This document shows positions 41,919 through 49,942 of a DNA stretch of 64,000 nt, piece by piece. The first letter of the stretch is position 1, and each line of letters starts with the position of its first letter. The notes under the pieces were generated by a model. It saw only the letters and a program-made list of their open reading frames with translations. It did not search any database and had not been told where the DNA came from. The stretch is from assembly GCF_001469165.1 (NCBI RefSeq), contig NZ_JABX01000001.1, positions 186,001-250,000 on the forward strand, in the 5' to 3' direction. Position numbers and translations under genes: made by a program. This stretch comes from Thiohalocapsa sp. ML1 (GTDB taxonomy: Bacteria; Pseudomonadota; Gammaproteobacteria; Chromatiales; Chromatiaceae).

Positions 41919-44900
41919 TCAGTCCAACTGTTTGCGATCGATCTTGCCGCTCAACGTCAGGGGCATCTCCGCGACGACGCGCAGCTCACGCGGCACCATC
42001 TGCGGCGGCAGCTTGGCGCGGGCCTCGGCTTCGATGGTCGCCAGCGCGTGGCGCTGATCGTCCGGCGTGTAGTGGCCGCCGTCGAGCTCGACGTGGGCGA
42101 CAAGAAAGCGCGCACCGCGTTGATCGTTGCGCACCGTCACGGCGCAGTGCTTGACCGGTTCGATCTCGCTCAACGCCGACTCCAGCTCGGAGAGCTCCAC
42201 CGGGAAGCCCTCGATCTTGACCAAGTCGTCATTGCGGCCGCGGTATTCGATGTTGCCGTCGGCGAGTAAGCGACCGCGGTCGCCGGTGCGAAACAGCTTG
42301 GCGCCGGGGTCCGTCGAGAAGGGGTCGGCCATGAACCGATCACTGCCGTCACGCGGCGGATGCAGATAGCCCCGCGCCACCGCGACGCCACCGACATAGA
42401 GCTCACCGACATCGCCCGGCGCAACCGGCTGCTGCCGCTCGTCGAGGATGTGCACGACACAGTCCGGCAGCGGCTTGCCGATTGGGATCAGCGGCTCGCC
42501 GAGGGATTCCTTCAGCACCGCCGCCTCGGAGAAGGCGTCGGCGAGGGTTGGCCCCGCACCGGCGTCGGCACTCACCGGCGTGGGAACCGGCAGATCGCCG
42601 CAGATGTCCTGTGCAATCGCCAACTGGTCTTCTAGGACCTGATGGATGTCGGATTGCGTCGTCAACGGATTGGCGAGAACGACGCGAAACACGACGATGG
42701 GACAGTCCGGCCCATAGCGGGTATTGGTCAGCGTGGTCTTGGAGACGAAGCTCGATCCGCGCTCGAATTGCAGCTCCTGCATGCGCCGATTGACGGTATT
42801 GATCGCATCATTGTCGGCGGCGGAAAGTGTGCCCGCACGCAGTCGGCTGCGGTAGGCGTCCGGGATGTAGCGGTAATTGACGATGTTCAGGGGCGGCTCG
42901 AACACCAGCTCGAAACACTCCATGGCCTTGACGATGTCGGCGAAGAAGCCGGCCTTGTCCATGCTGGCATTGAACAGGGCCTCATAGCCCCTGCGCCCGA
43001 TCACTTGCAGTGCGGCATGCACCAACAACGCCATGGCCGAGCGCGAGCCCTCGATGCTGAAGCGCCCGACGTCATAGGAATCGGGTGTCGCCTGATAGGC
43101 GGCAGTGGTGGCGCCGTAGCCGAGCGCATCCGGATCGCGAAACAGGCAGACGCTGATGCCCTGGGGCAGGTACAGCTGTTTGTGGGCGCAGAAGGTCACC
43201 GAGCTTGCGCGCTCGATGCCGCTGAAGCGCCCGCGATGTTTGGCCGAGAACAGGCCGCTTCCGCCCCAGGCGGCGTCGACGTGGAAGTCGATGCCGTTCG
43301 CCTCCGCGATGTCTGCCATCTGCGCCAAGGGGTCGATATGACCGGTCTCGGTGGCGCCGGCGATCCCGATGATGGCGAAGGGCAGTAGACCCTCCTGACG
43401 GCACTGCGCGAGCTTACGCTGAAGGTCGCCGGTATCCAGGGCTCCGTCCGGCGCCGAGCGGACATGCACGAGATTGCGCATGCCGAGGCCGAGCACGGAC
43501 GCGGCCTTCTTCATCGAATAGTGCATCAACTCCGAGCCGAGCAGCACCAGGTCGCGGTAGCCGCTCTGCTGCAAAGTCGCGTAGATGCTTTGCTGCGACC
43601 ACTCATGCTCGCCGGCGAGCCGGGCCAGGGCGCGGTTGCGCGCGATCATCAGAGCGGTGATGTTGGAGAGGGTCCCGCCGGTGGTCACCAGGCCCAGATT
43701 GGCATTCTTCCTCTGCACATGGGCGTCGTAGAAATCGTCGCTGAAGCCGTAGAAGCAGCGATGCAGCATCGCCAGGGCCTCACGCTCCAGCAGGATGGCC
43801 GACTTGGCCGTTTCCACCTTGACCAGATTCTGATTCAGCTCCGAAATGAGCTTGCTCAGGTCGTGCACGAAGTCCGGCAATGCCGAGGTCATGTGCCCGA
43901 TGTAGCGCGGCGATGCGGTGTCGATGGAGAAGGGCAGGACCGTCTCGCGCAGCCAGTTCAGGTAATTCGACAGCGGTCGCGGGAGCTCCGCCATGCGCGT
44001 GTCCCGAAAGCGCATGGCGAGCGCCTCCACGGGCACGTTCGCCACCGTGATGTCGCCCGGCGCCCCGGGCCCGTCGTCGCCCGCCGTGGCCGCCCTGGTG
44101 CCCACGGCGCCGGTGCCCACGGACCTGTTGAAGTAACCGAGCACATTGTCCACGTCCGAGCGTCGGACCTCATACCAGGTGGCATCGGCGCTGGTCTCGG
44201 TGGCGCCGTAGACATTGATCAGCCGGGCGTGCTTGAAGCGTTGATAGAAGAGCCCGGCCAGCGCCGTGGATAAGGGCTCGCCACTGCAAAAGACGTATTT
44301 CAGCTGCGGCAGGTGAAACAACGCGTCTTTGCGCACCCCCAACAGCGCGCGCAGCAGGGATGGCGCGACCACCAAACGGCTGATGCCCTTGCGTGCCAAC
44401 GCCAACACCAGCTCCGCCGGGTCGTTCGCTTGGCGGCCCGGCAGAATCACCAGTCGAATACCGGCGAGCAGGGGCGCCAGGATCTCCGCGACATGGTCCA
44501 CGAAGCCGATGGAGACGCGCTGCCAGGCGACCTCGTTGTCCTGAAACGGATACTGCTTCCAGGTCCAGTGCAGCCGATTGACGACGCCCCGACAGACCCC
44601 TTGGACCGCCTTCGGATGGCCGGTCATCCCGGTGGTGTAAATGACGTAAAGCAGCGTCTGGTGATCCACCGCAACGCCGGGATTGTGGGCCGGCCGGCGC
44701 TCGATGACCGGCCAGTCGGCATCCAGGTCGATCAATGCCGGGCATCGGTAACCAAAGTCGTGGCGCGGGGCGCCTCGCGTGACCAGCAGCGCCGGGCGGC
44801 AGTCCTCCAGGATGGTGTCGAGCCGCTCGGGGGGCAGGTCGGTCTCCAGCGGGACATAGGCGCCCCCCGCCTTGGCGATGGCCAGCAGGGTGATGATCAG

Positions 44901-45116
44901 CTCAACAGAGCGCTCCAGGTAGATGGCGACGAGCCGCTCCGGCCCGATGCCGTGCTGCACAAGCTGGTGCGCGAGCCGATTGGCCTTTTCGTTCAGCTCC
45001 CGAAAGCTGATGTCGTAGAGCCCGCAGGAGACCGCGGTTCGCTCGGGCGTTCGCTCGACCTGGGCTTCGAACAAGGCCGCCGGGGACTGGAAATGGCTTG
45101 GTACTGTCGCGCTCAC
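41919..45116 (-). CDS. NRPS adenylation domain interrupted by a PLP decarboxylase
   Basis: A 1065-residue protein. Residues about 10-319 are the first part of an adenylation domain (A3 YVIYTTGMTGHPKAV, A5 NVYGATE at 301-307). Residues about 355-845 are a group II PLP decarboxylase closest to the aspartate 1-decarboxylase PanP type: RYIGHMTSALPDFVHDLSKL, ELNQNLVKVETAKSAILLER, GLVTTGGTLSNITALMIARN, FHVDAAWGGSG and the PLP Lys646 in CAHKQLYLP. Residues about 876-1065 resume the A domain (GELYVGGVAVARGYL, LFRTGDRGRL, YRGRNDDLVKIEGFPVE, A10 LTLSGKIDRK). The insert sits between A5 and A6. There is no carrier domain at either end. The frame is continuous with no stop or shift, and the amidinotransferase follows in the same direction. 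Confidence 0.9.
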   Translation of the reverse strand: MSATVPSHFQSPAALFEAQVERTPERTAVSCGLYDISFRELNEKANRLAHQLVQHGIGPERLVAIYLERSVELIITLLAIAKAGGAYVPLETDLPPERLDTILEDCRPALLVTRGAPRHDFGYRCPALIDLDADWPVIERRPAHNPGVAVDHQTLLYVIYTTGMTGHPKAVQGVCRGVVNRLHWTWKQYPFQDNEVAWQRVSIGFVDHVAEILAPLLAGIRLVILPGRQANDPAELVLALARKGISRLVVAPSLLRALLGVRKDALFHLPQLKYVFCSGEPLSTALAGLFYQRFKHARLINVYGATETSADATWYEVRRSDVDNVLGYFNRSVGTGAVGTRAATAGDDGPGAPGDITVANVPVEALAMRFRDTRMAELPRPLSNYLNWLRETVLPFSIDTASPRYIGHMTSALPDFVHDLSKLISELNQNLVKVETAKSAILLEREALAMLHRCFYGFSDDFYDAHVQRKNANLGLVTTGGTLSNITALMIARNRALARLAGEHEWSQQSIYATLQQSGYRDLVLLGSELMHYSMKKAASVLGLGMRNLVHVRSAPDGALDTGDLQRKLAQCRQEGLLPFAIIGIAGATETGHIDPLAQMADIAEANGIDFHVDAAWGGSGLFSAKHRGRFSGIERASSVTFCAHKQLYLPQGISVCLFRDPDALGYGATTAAYQATPDSYDVGRFSIEGSRSAMALLVHAALQVIGRRGYEALFNASMDKAGFFADIVKAMECFELVFEPPLNIVNYRYIPDAYRSRLRAGTLSAADNDAINTVNRRMQELQFERGSSFVSKTTLTNTRYGPDCPIVVFRVVLANPLTTQSDIHQVLEDQLAIAQDICGDLPVPTPVSADAGAGPTLADAFSEAAVLKESLGEPLIPIGKPLPDCVVHILDERQQPVAPGDVGELYVGGVAVARGYLHPPRDGSDRFMADPFSTDPGAKLFRTGDRGRLLADGNIEYRGRNDDLVKIEGFPVELSELESALSEIEPVKHCAVTVRNDQRGARFLVAHVELDGGHYTPDDQRHALATIEAEARAKLPPQMVPRELRVVAEMPLTLSGKIDRKQLD

Positions 45117-45759
45117 GATGCTTGCATGCTTGGCTCGATGTGGCTTGGGGTGTTTGCCGGTGGCGTCCAGGCTGGCGTCCCGGCTGGATCCCGGCGCACT
45201 GCAACGCCGGTGACGACCGTGCGGGTGCGGTCGACTCGAAGCTGTGCCGCGACGCGCAGCTCATGCTCACAGATCGCTGCGAGCCCGGCAACGCAATCCG
45301 TTTGGGATGCCAAACAACTGCTTGTCTTTGCGAAAGCCCAGCCTCAGTGCAAGCACATTGTCGCGGCGCCGCTGCCGGCATCCGCAGCCCGCGTGTCATT
45401 GCCCGATCCGCGGTGGCGCTTGCCAGAGACAAGGGATTGTTTGGGCGCGTAGGTCCGAGTCGATGGGCGCACGAGCCGCATCGGGTTACGCTGAGCGGCC
45501 GTCTGCGCTTGCATCTCCGGTCGCGCAGGCACAGGCCCAGCCGCACCGAAGACGGACGCGCATGTCATGCGGGCCAGCGCCGGGGCAGTGGGCTGCGGCA
45601 ACGGTTCGCGCCGGGTGTCGCGCAACAAGATTCCGGTCTAAGGACGGGCGCGGGCCGCGGATGCTGACCCTCGGTGACCTTGGCGGGTGCCGCGAGCGCT
45701 GCCGCCGACCCCGCATCCCGAGCCTGATCACGCAACCCTACCGAGCACACAAGAGCCCC
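45117..45759. promoter_or_regulatory. Divergent control region, NRPS / P-type ATPase
   Basis: These 643 bp separate the minus-strand biosynthetic genes from the plus-strand ATPase. No gene in it has family character. It holds two GACAA-N4-TTGTT motifs: 45313-45326 (minus strand GACAAGCAGTTGTT) and 45428-45441 (GACAAGGGATTGTT). The sequence around the first, on the minus strand, resembles the 48028-48071 region upstream of the dehydratase gene over about 43 bp. Confidence 0.45.
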
Positions 45760-48009
45760 ATGGCCATCCCGATCGCAGCGCTCACGCTCCTCCCTGCCGG
45801 TGTCTTCGCCATCGCACCGGCCCAACGGGTCCGGCGCAGGCAGGGCGTGCGCCGGCTGAAGCAGGCGGCGACAGCCGTCGATGTGAGGCCTGGTTCCTCG
45901 CCGCAGTCGCAGGCAGCAGTCGAGCCCGGCCCCTGGGAGCGCGCGCTGCACCAGCTGATCCAGGCCCGAGTCGATCCCCTGCTGGGCGGGGACCGCGAGC
46001 GCCACTTGCGTGACCTCTCCGGGCGCTCCGACACGCTGGTGCTCGGCGAGCGCGAGCGGGCGGTCAACCTGCGCATGGCCTTCTCGACGCTGCTGCTGGC
46101 GGTCAGCATTGTCACGCTCCCCTTGCCGTTCTGGGTGCGCGCGCTGACCTGCCTGCCGATGGCCGCCTATCTGGTCCGCGGCGAGCTGGAGCTTGCGCTC
46201 GATGCCCTGGTCCGGCAGCGGCGCCCATCGGTGGCGCTGCTCAACGCCTTCTATCAGACCGCGCTGTGGCTCGGTGGCTACTACGTGGTCGGCGCGAGCC
46301 TGTTTGTGCTGGGCACGCTCGGCGGCAAGATCTCGTCCATTGCCCAAGACCGCTCGCAGCAGGGCCTCGCCGACGCCTTCGGCCAGCATCCGCAGACGGT
46401 TTGGGTGGCGGTGGACGGTACGGAGCTGGAGGTCCCGTTCGAGGCGGTGAAGATCGGCGACACTGTGGTCGTCCACGCCGGCGAGATGATCCCCATCGAC
46501 GGCCGCATCACCCACGGCAGCGCCAGCGTGGATCAGCACCGCCTGACCGGCGAGGCACAGCCTGCCGATAAGGGGGGCGGCGACGAGGTGCTCGCGTCCA
46601 CGCTGGTGCTGGCGGGCTCGCTGCACATCCGCGCAGATCAGGCCGGGTCCGAGACGGTCGCCGCCAAGATCGGCGAGCTGTTGAACAACACCGCGAGCTA
46701 CCAGCTCGCGGTCACCAGCAAGGCCGAGCGCCTCGCCGACGAGGCCGTGCGGCCGACCTTCGCGGTCGCCGGCGTGGCCGGCCTCCTGGTCGGCTACCAG
46801 GCGATGGTCGCCGTCGCCAGCACCATGATGGGGATCGGTCTGCGCATGAGCGGCCCCATCGCCCTGCTGAATTATCTGAACCGGGCGGCCCGCGGCGGCA
46901 TCCTGATCAAGGACGGGCGCTCCCTGGAGCTGTTGACCTCCATCGATACGGTGGTGTTCGACAAATCCGGCACCCTGACACTGGACGAGCAGCAGGTGGT
47001 GGAGATCGACAGCTTCGACGAGCGCGACGGCGATGCGCTCCTGACCCTCGCCGCCGCCGTCGAGCAGCGCCAGTCGCATCCGGTGGCGCGGGCGATCCTG
47101 GCCTGCGCGGCGGCACGCAATCTGCCGCTGCCGGCCGTCACCGAGCCCCGCTGCGAGCTCGGCTTCGGGATGCAGGCGCGGGTGCGCGGCGAGCTGGTGC
47201 AGGTGGGCAGCGAGCGCTTCATGATCCAGAGCGGCATCGACCTGCCGCCGCCCGCACTGGCCCGGCTGCACGCCGCCCGCGACCAGGGTCGGGCCATGGT
47301 GATGATCGCCGTGGACGGCCGGCTGGCCGGCGCCGTCGAGCTGGAGGCCAGGCTGCGGCCGGAGGCGGCCGATGTCTTGGCCGCGCTGCGCCGGCGCGGA
47401 CTCAAGCTCTACATCATCTCCGGCGACCAGGAGGAACCGACACGCCGGCTCGCCGAGACCCTCGGCATCGACGACTATCACGCCAATACGCTGCCGGCGG
47501 ACAAGGCCGCCCTGGTGGAGCAGATGCAGCGGCAGGGCCGATCGATCTGCTTCGTCGGCGACGGCATCAACGACTCCATCGCCCTGAAGAAGGCCAATGT
47601 CTCCGTGTCACTGACCGGCGCGACCCGGGTCGCCACCGACACGGCGCAGGTCGTCCTGCTCGACGGGACCCTGCGCCAGCTCCCCGGGCTCTTCCATCTG
47701 GCCGCAGGCATGGAGCGCAACTTCCAGCGCGGCCTGGCCATTGCGACGGTGCCGGTGCTCGGCATCTGGGGCGGGGTGCTGTTCCTGCATCTCGGTGTCC
47801 TCGGCGCCGCGGCCTTGTTCGAGCTGAGCCTCTGGGCCGGCATCGCCAATGCACTGCGACCCGTGTCGCTGCCGCAACCTGCGCACGTGCAGCCGCTCGC
47901 TGCGGATCAGCGGCCGCCGCGTCTTGCCGAGGCCGACGCGCAGCCGCAACAACACCCGCCCGAGCAGACGCCGGTCTGCCCGAGCGAGGCCGGCAGGCAG
48001 GCTGCTTAG
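45760..48009 (+). CDS. P1B-like P-type ATPase lacking the CPC motif (second paralog)
   Basis: A 749-residue P-type ATPase, paralog of the one at 29396. Actuator loop LTGEAQPADKG (TGEA instead of TGES), phosphorylation site DKSGTLT at Asp401 (Ser replaces the usual Thr), HP locus RQSHPVARAI, hinge GDGINDSIALKKA. The metal-site motif before the P domain reads S-G-P-I (RMSGPIALLNYL), without Cys. A 110-residue cytoplasmic N-terminus with RHLRDLSGRSDTLVLGERER precedes the membrane helices; no CxxC domain is seen. The start at 45760 follows the last plausible upstream ATG context. It stands inside the biosynthetic locus and may export or balance an ion or product, which is inference. Confidence 0.83.
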   Translation: MAIPIAALTLLPAGVFAIAPAQRVRRRQGVRRLKQAATAVDVRPGSSPQSQAAVEPGPWERALHQLIQARVDPLLGGDRERHLRDLSGRSDTLVLGERERAVNLRMAFSTLLLAVSIVTLPLPFWVRALTCLPMAAYLVRGELELALDALVRQRRPSVALLNAFYQTALWLGGYYVVGASLFVLGTLGGKISSIAQDRSQQGLADAFGQHPQTVWVAVDGTELEVPFEAVKIGDTVVVHAGEMIPIDGRITHGSASVDQHRLTGEAQPADKGGGDEVLASTLVLAGSLHIRADQAGSETVAAKIGELLNNTASYQLAVTSKAERLADEAVRPTFAVAGVAGLLVGYQAMVAVASTMMGIGLRMSGPIALLNYLNRAARGGILIKDGRSLELLTSIDTVVFDKSGTLTLDEQQVVEIDSFDERDGDALLTLAAAVEQRQSHPVARAILACAAARNLPLPAVTEPRCELGFGMQARVRGELVQVGSERFMIQSGIDLPPPALARLHAARDQGRAMVMIAVDGRLAGAVELEARLRPEAADVLAALRRRGLKLYIISGDQEEPTRRLAETLGIDDYHANTLPADKAALVEQMQRQGRSICFVGDGINDSIALKKANVSVSLTGATRVATDTAQVVLLDGTLRQLPGLFHLAAGMERNFQRGLAIATVPVLGIWGGVLFLHLGVLGAAALFELSLWAGIANALRPVSLPQPAHVQPLAADQRPPRLAEADAQPQQHPPEQTPVCPSEAGRQAA

Positions 48010-48199
48010 CCGCACCGCGCCCGGCGCTTGGCAAAGACAACAAAGGGCTTGGCAGCCCGAACGGAATCCGCCCGGTCGGCCACGGGCCCTGCGGTATCGT
48101 CCCTCCACGCCTGCGGCTCGCCGCGAGCCGCTGCGCCTCACCAAGGTGCCCCGTCAGAGATCAGCGACCGGCGCCGTCTCGACCGCTGTCGAAACAACC

Positions 48200-49183
48200 A
48201 TGCAGGTAGTGGACATGACCGACTTCGTCACCAGCACGGACCAGGCCGCGCAGACCCTCGCCGGCGTCATTCGGGACACACCACTGACGCCCGCCATCGA
48301 GCTGGGACGGGAGGTCGGCGCCCGGGTCTTCATGAAGCAGGAGAACCTGCAGCTCACCAACTGCTGCAAGGCACGCAGTGCCTATTACATGTTGTCCAGC
48401 CTGGCCCCGGAGCAGCGCCGGCACGTCGTGACCGTATCCACCGGCAACAACGGCATCTCCATGTCCTGGGCCATGCACGAGCTGGGCATTCCCGGCACCG
48501 TATTCCTGCCCAGCAGCGTCAGGGCGCACAAGGTCGAGGTAATCCGGCAGCACCCGGTGGAGGTCATCTTCAGCGGCGACGACATCGTCGAGGCCGAGGT
48601 CACGGCCCGCGCCTTCGCCGCCGAGCACGGCGCCACCTTCCGCTCGCCGTACAACGAATATGACGCGATGGTCGCGCAGGCGACCATCGTCCGCGAGGTG
48701 CTGGCACAGCTCGAGGCCGTCGGCGAGCGGCTGGATGCGATCCTGGTGCCCGTGGGCGGCGGCGGCCTGATCGGCGGCATCGCGACCTACCTGCGGCAGG
48801 TCGCCCCGAGCTGCCGGGTCATCGGCGTGCAGCCCGAGCACTCGGCGATCATGGCCCTGTCGGTGCGCGCCGGCGAGATCCTGGACATCCCGTCATTGCC
48901 GACGCTGTCCGACGCCACTGCCGGCGGCGTTGAGCAGGGCGCCGTCACCTTCCCGGTCTGCCGCGATGCGGTGGACGACTACATCCTGGTGAGCGAGGCG
49001 GAGATCGCCGACGCGATGCTGCTGCTCGACGCGCAGTACGGCATCGCCGTGGAGGGCTCCGGCGCGCTCGCGGTCGCCGCGCTGCGGCAGTGTCCGGACC
49101 AGTTCAAGGGCAAGACGGTGGCGCTGCTGCTCTGCGGTGCCAATGTGGACCCCTCGCTGCTGGCGCGCCTGCGCGATGTTTGA
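48200..49183 (+). CDS. PLP-dependent threonine/serine dehydratase-like enzyme
   Basis: A 327-residue fold-type II PLP enzyme of the threonine dehydratase/EutB group. PLP Lys lies in LQLTNCCKARSAYYML. The phosphate-binding loop reads STGNNGISMSWAM, and the glycine loop is VPVGGGGLIGGIATYL; ALLLCGANVDPSLLARLRDV closes the domain. No C-terminal ACT domain is present, so it is of the catabolic or specialised type. Start taken at the ATG at 48200; the Met at 48215 is possible. It ends 3 bp before the nitrilase start. In this locus it may supply or remove an amino-acid precursor (for example a 2-oxo acid or racemised serine), which is inference. Confidence 0.82.
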   Translation: MQVVDMTDFVTSTDQAAQTLAGVIRDTPLTPAIELGREVGARVFMKQENLQLTNCCKARSAYYMLSSLAPEQRRHVVTVSTGNNGISMSWAMHELGIPGTVFLPSSVRAHKVEVIRQHPVEVIFSGDDIVEAEVTARAFAAEHGATFRSPYNEYDAMVAQATIVREVLAQLEAVGERLDAILVPVGGGGLIGGIATYLRQVAPSCRVIGVQPEHSAIMALSVRAGEILDIPSLPTLSDATAGGVEQGAVTFPVCRDAVDDYILVSEAEIADAMLLLDAQYGIAVEGSGALAVAALRQCPDQFKGKTVALLLCGANVDPSLLARLRDV

Positions 49184-49186
49184 TCC

Positions 49187-49927
49187 GTGGCCGGCCGAGA
49201 CCAACGCCGGCTGCGTCTGGCCGTCGCCTCGCTGCGGATCGAGGCCGATCCCGAGCACAATCTCGCCCGGCTGCTCGACTGGATGGCAGAGGCGCACCGG
49301 GCCGGCGCGCAGCTGGTCTGCTTCCCCGAATACTGCCTGAATCCGGTGATCGAGCATTGGGTCGATCTCGCCGAGCCGATTCGGGCGTTGTGCGCGGCCT
49401 GTCGGCAGCACGGGCTCTGGGCCGTGCTCGGTGCGGAATCCGGCGTCGCCGGGGCGCGACGCAACAGCATCCTGCTGGTCGCACCGGACGGAGCGATCCG
49501 CCGGCGCTACGACAAGGTCCATCTCTGGCGGCGCGAGCAGCAGTTCTTTCAGCCGGGTGCCGATGCACCGCCGGTCGTCGACATCGGGCCATGCCGCATC
49601 GGCATCATCTGCTGCTGGGACATGGCCTTTGCGCACGACGTTGCCGCCTTGGCGGCCGCCGGTGCGGAGCTGATCCTCTGCCCCAGCCGGCTCGTCGATG
49701 CGGCGCTGGACGCCGAGCCGCTGCGCGTGCTGCCGCTGGCCCGCGCCTTCGAGAATCTCGTGTACTTCGTCCTGTGCGACGCCGTGGCGGACGACACCCT
49801 CGCCGAATCCATGATTTGCCACCCCCTTGGTGTCCGCCACCGCATCGCGCACGCCGAGGGCCTGATGGTCGCCGACTTGAGCCTCGACGAGCTGGCAGAC
49901 CTGCGCGACTACTATCGCGGCAGCTGA
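49187..49927 (+). CDS. Nitrilase-superfamily amidohydrolase
   Basis: A 246-residue carbon-nitrogen hydrolase with the Glu-Lys-Cys triad: E48 in VCFPEYCLNP, K110 in RRYDKVHLW and C143 in GIICCWDMAF. It hydrolyses or forms an amide bond in a small molecule; close types include omega-amidases and carbamoyl-amine hydrolases. A carbamoyl or amidino-type substrate would fit the amidinotransferase of this locus, but this is inference. The GTG at 49187 is the only start that keeps the conserved LRLAVASLRIEADPEHNL segment; it lies 3 bp after the previous stop. The NRPS/PKS gene starts 15 bp after its stop. Confidence 0.85.
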   Translation: MAGRDQRRLRLAVASLRIEADPEHNLARLLDWMAEAHRAGAQLVCFPEYCLNPVIEHWVDLAEPIRALCAACRQHGLWAVLGAESGVAGARRNSILLVAPDGAIRRRYDKVHLWRREQQFFQPGADAPPVVDIGPCRIGIICCWDMAFAHDVAALAAAGAELILCPSRLVDAALDAEPLRVLPLARAFENLVYFVLCDAVADDTLAESMICHPLGVRHRIAHAEGLMVADLSLDELADLRDYYRGS

Positions 49928-49942
49928 GGCGCCGCCATTGCG

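Noticed and set aside
45098-45667. A 189-residue frame in the divergent region before the second ATPase
   Set aside because: Cys- and Arg-rich with no family pattern. It contains the candidate operators, so the region is better read as regulatory DNA.
45565-47481. A 638-residue open frame antisense to the second P-type ATPase
   Set aside because: It shows no family motif and exists because of high third-position GC. The sense strand has all ATPase motifs.
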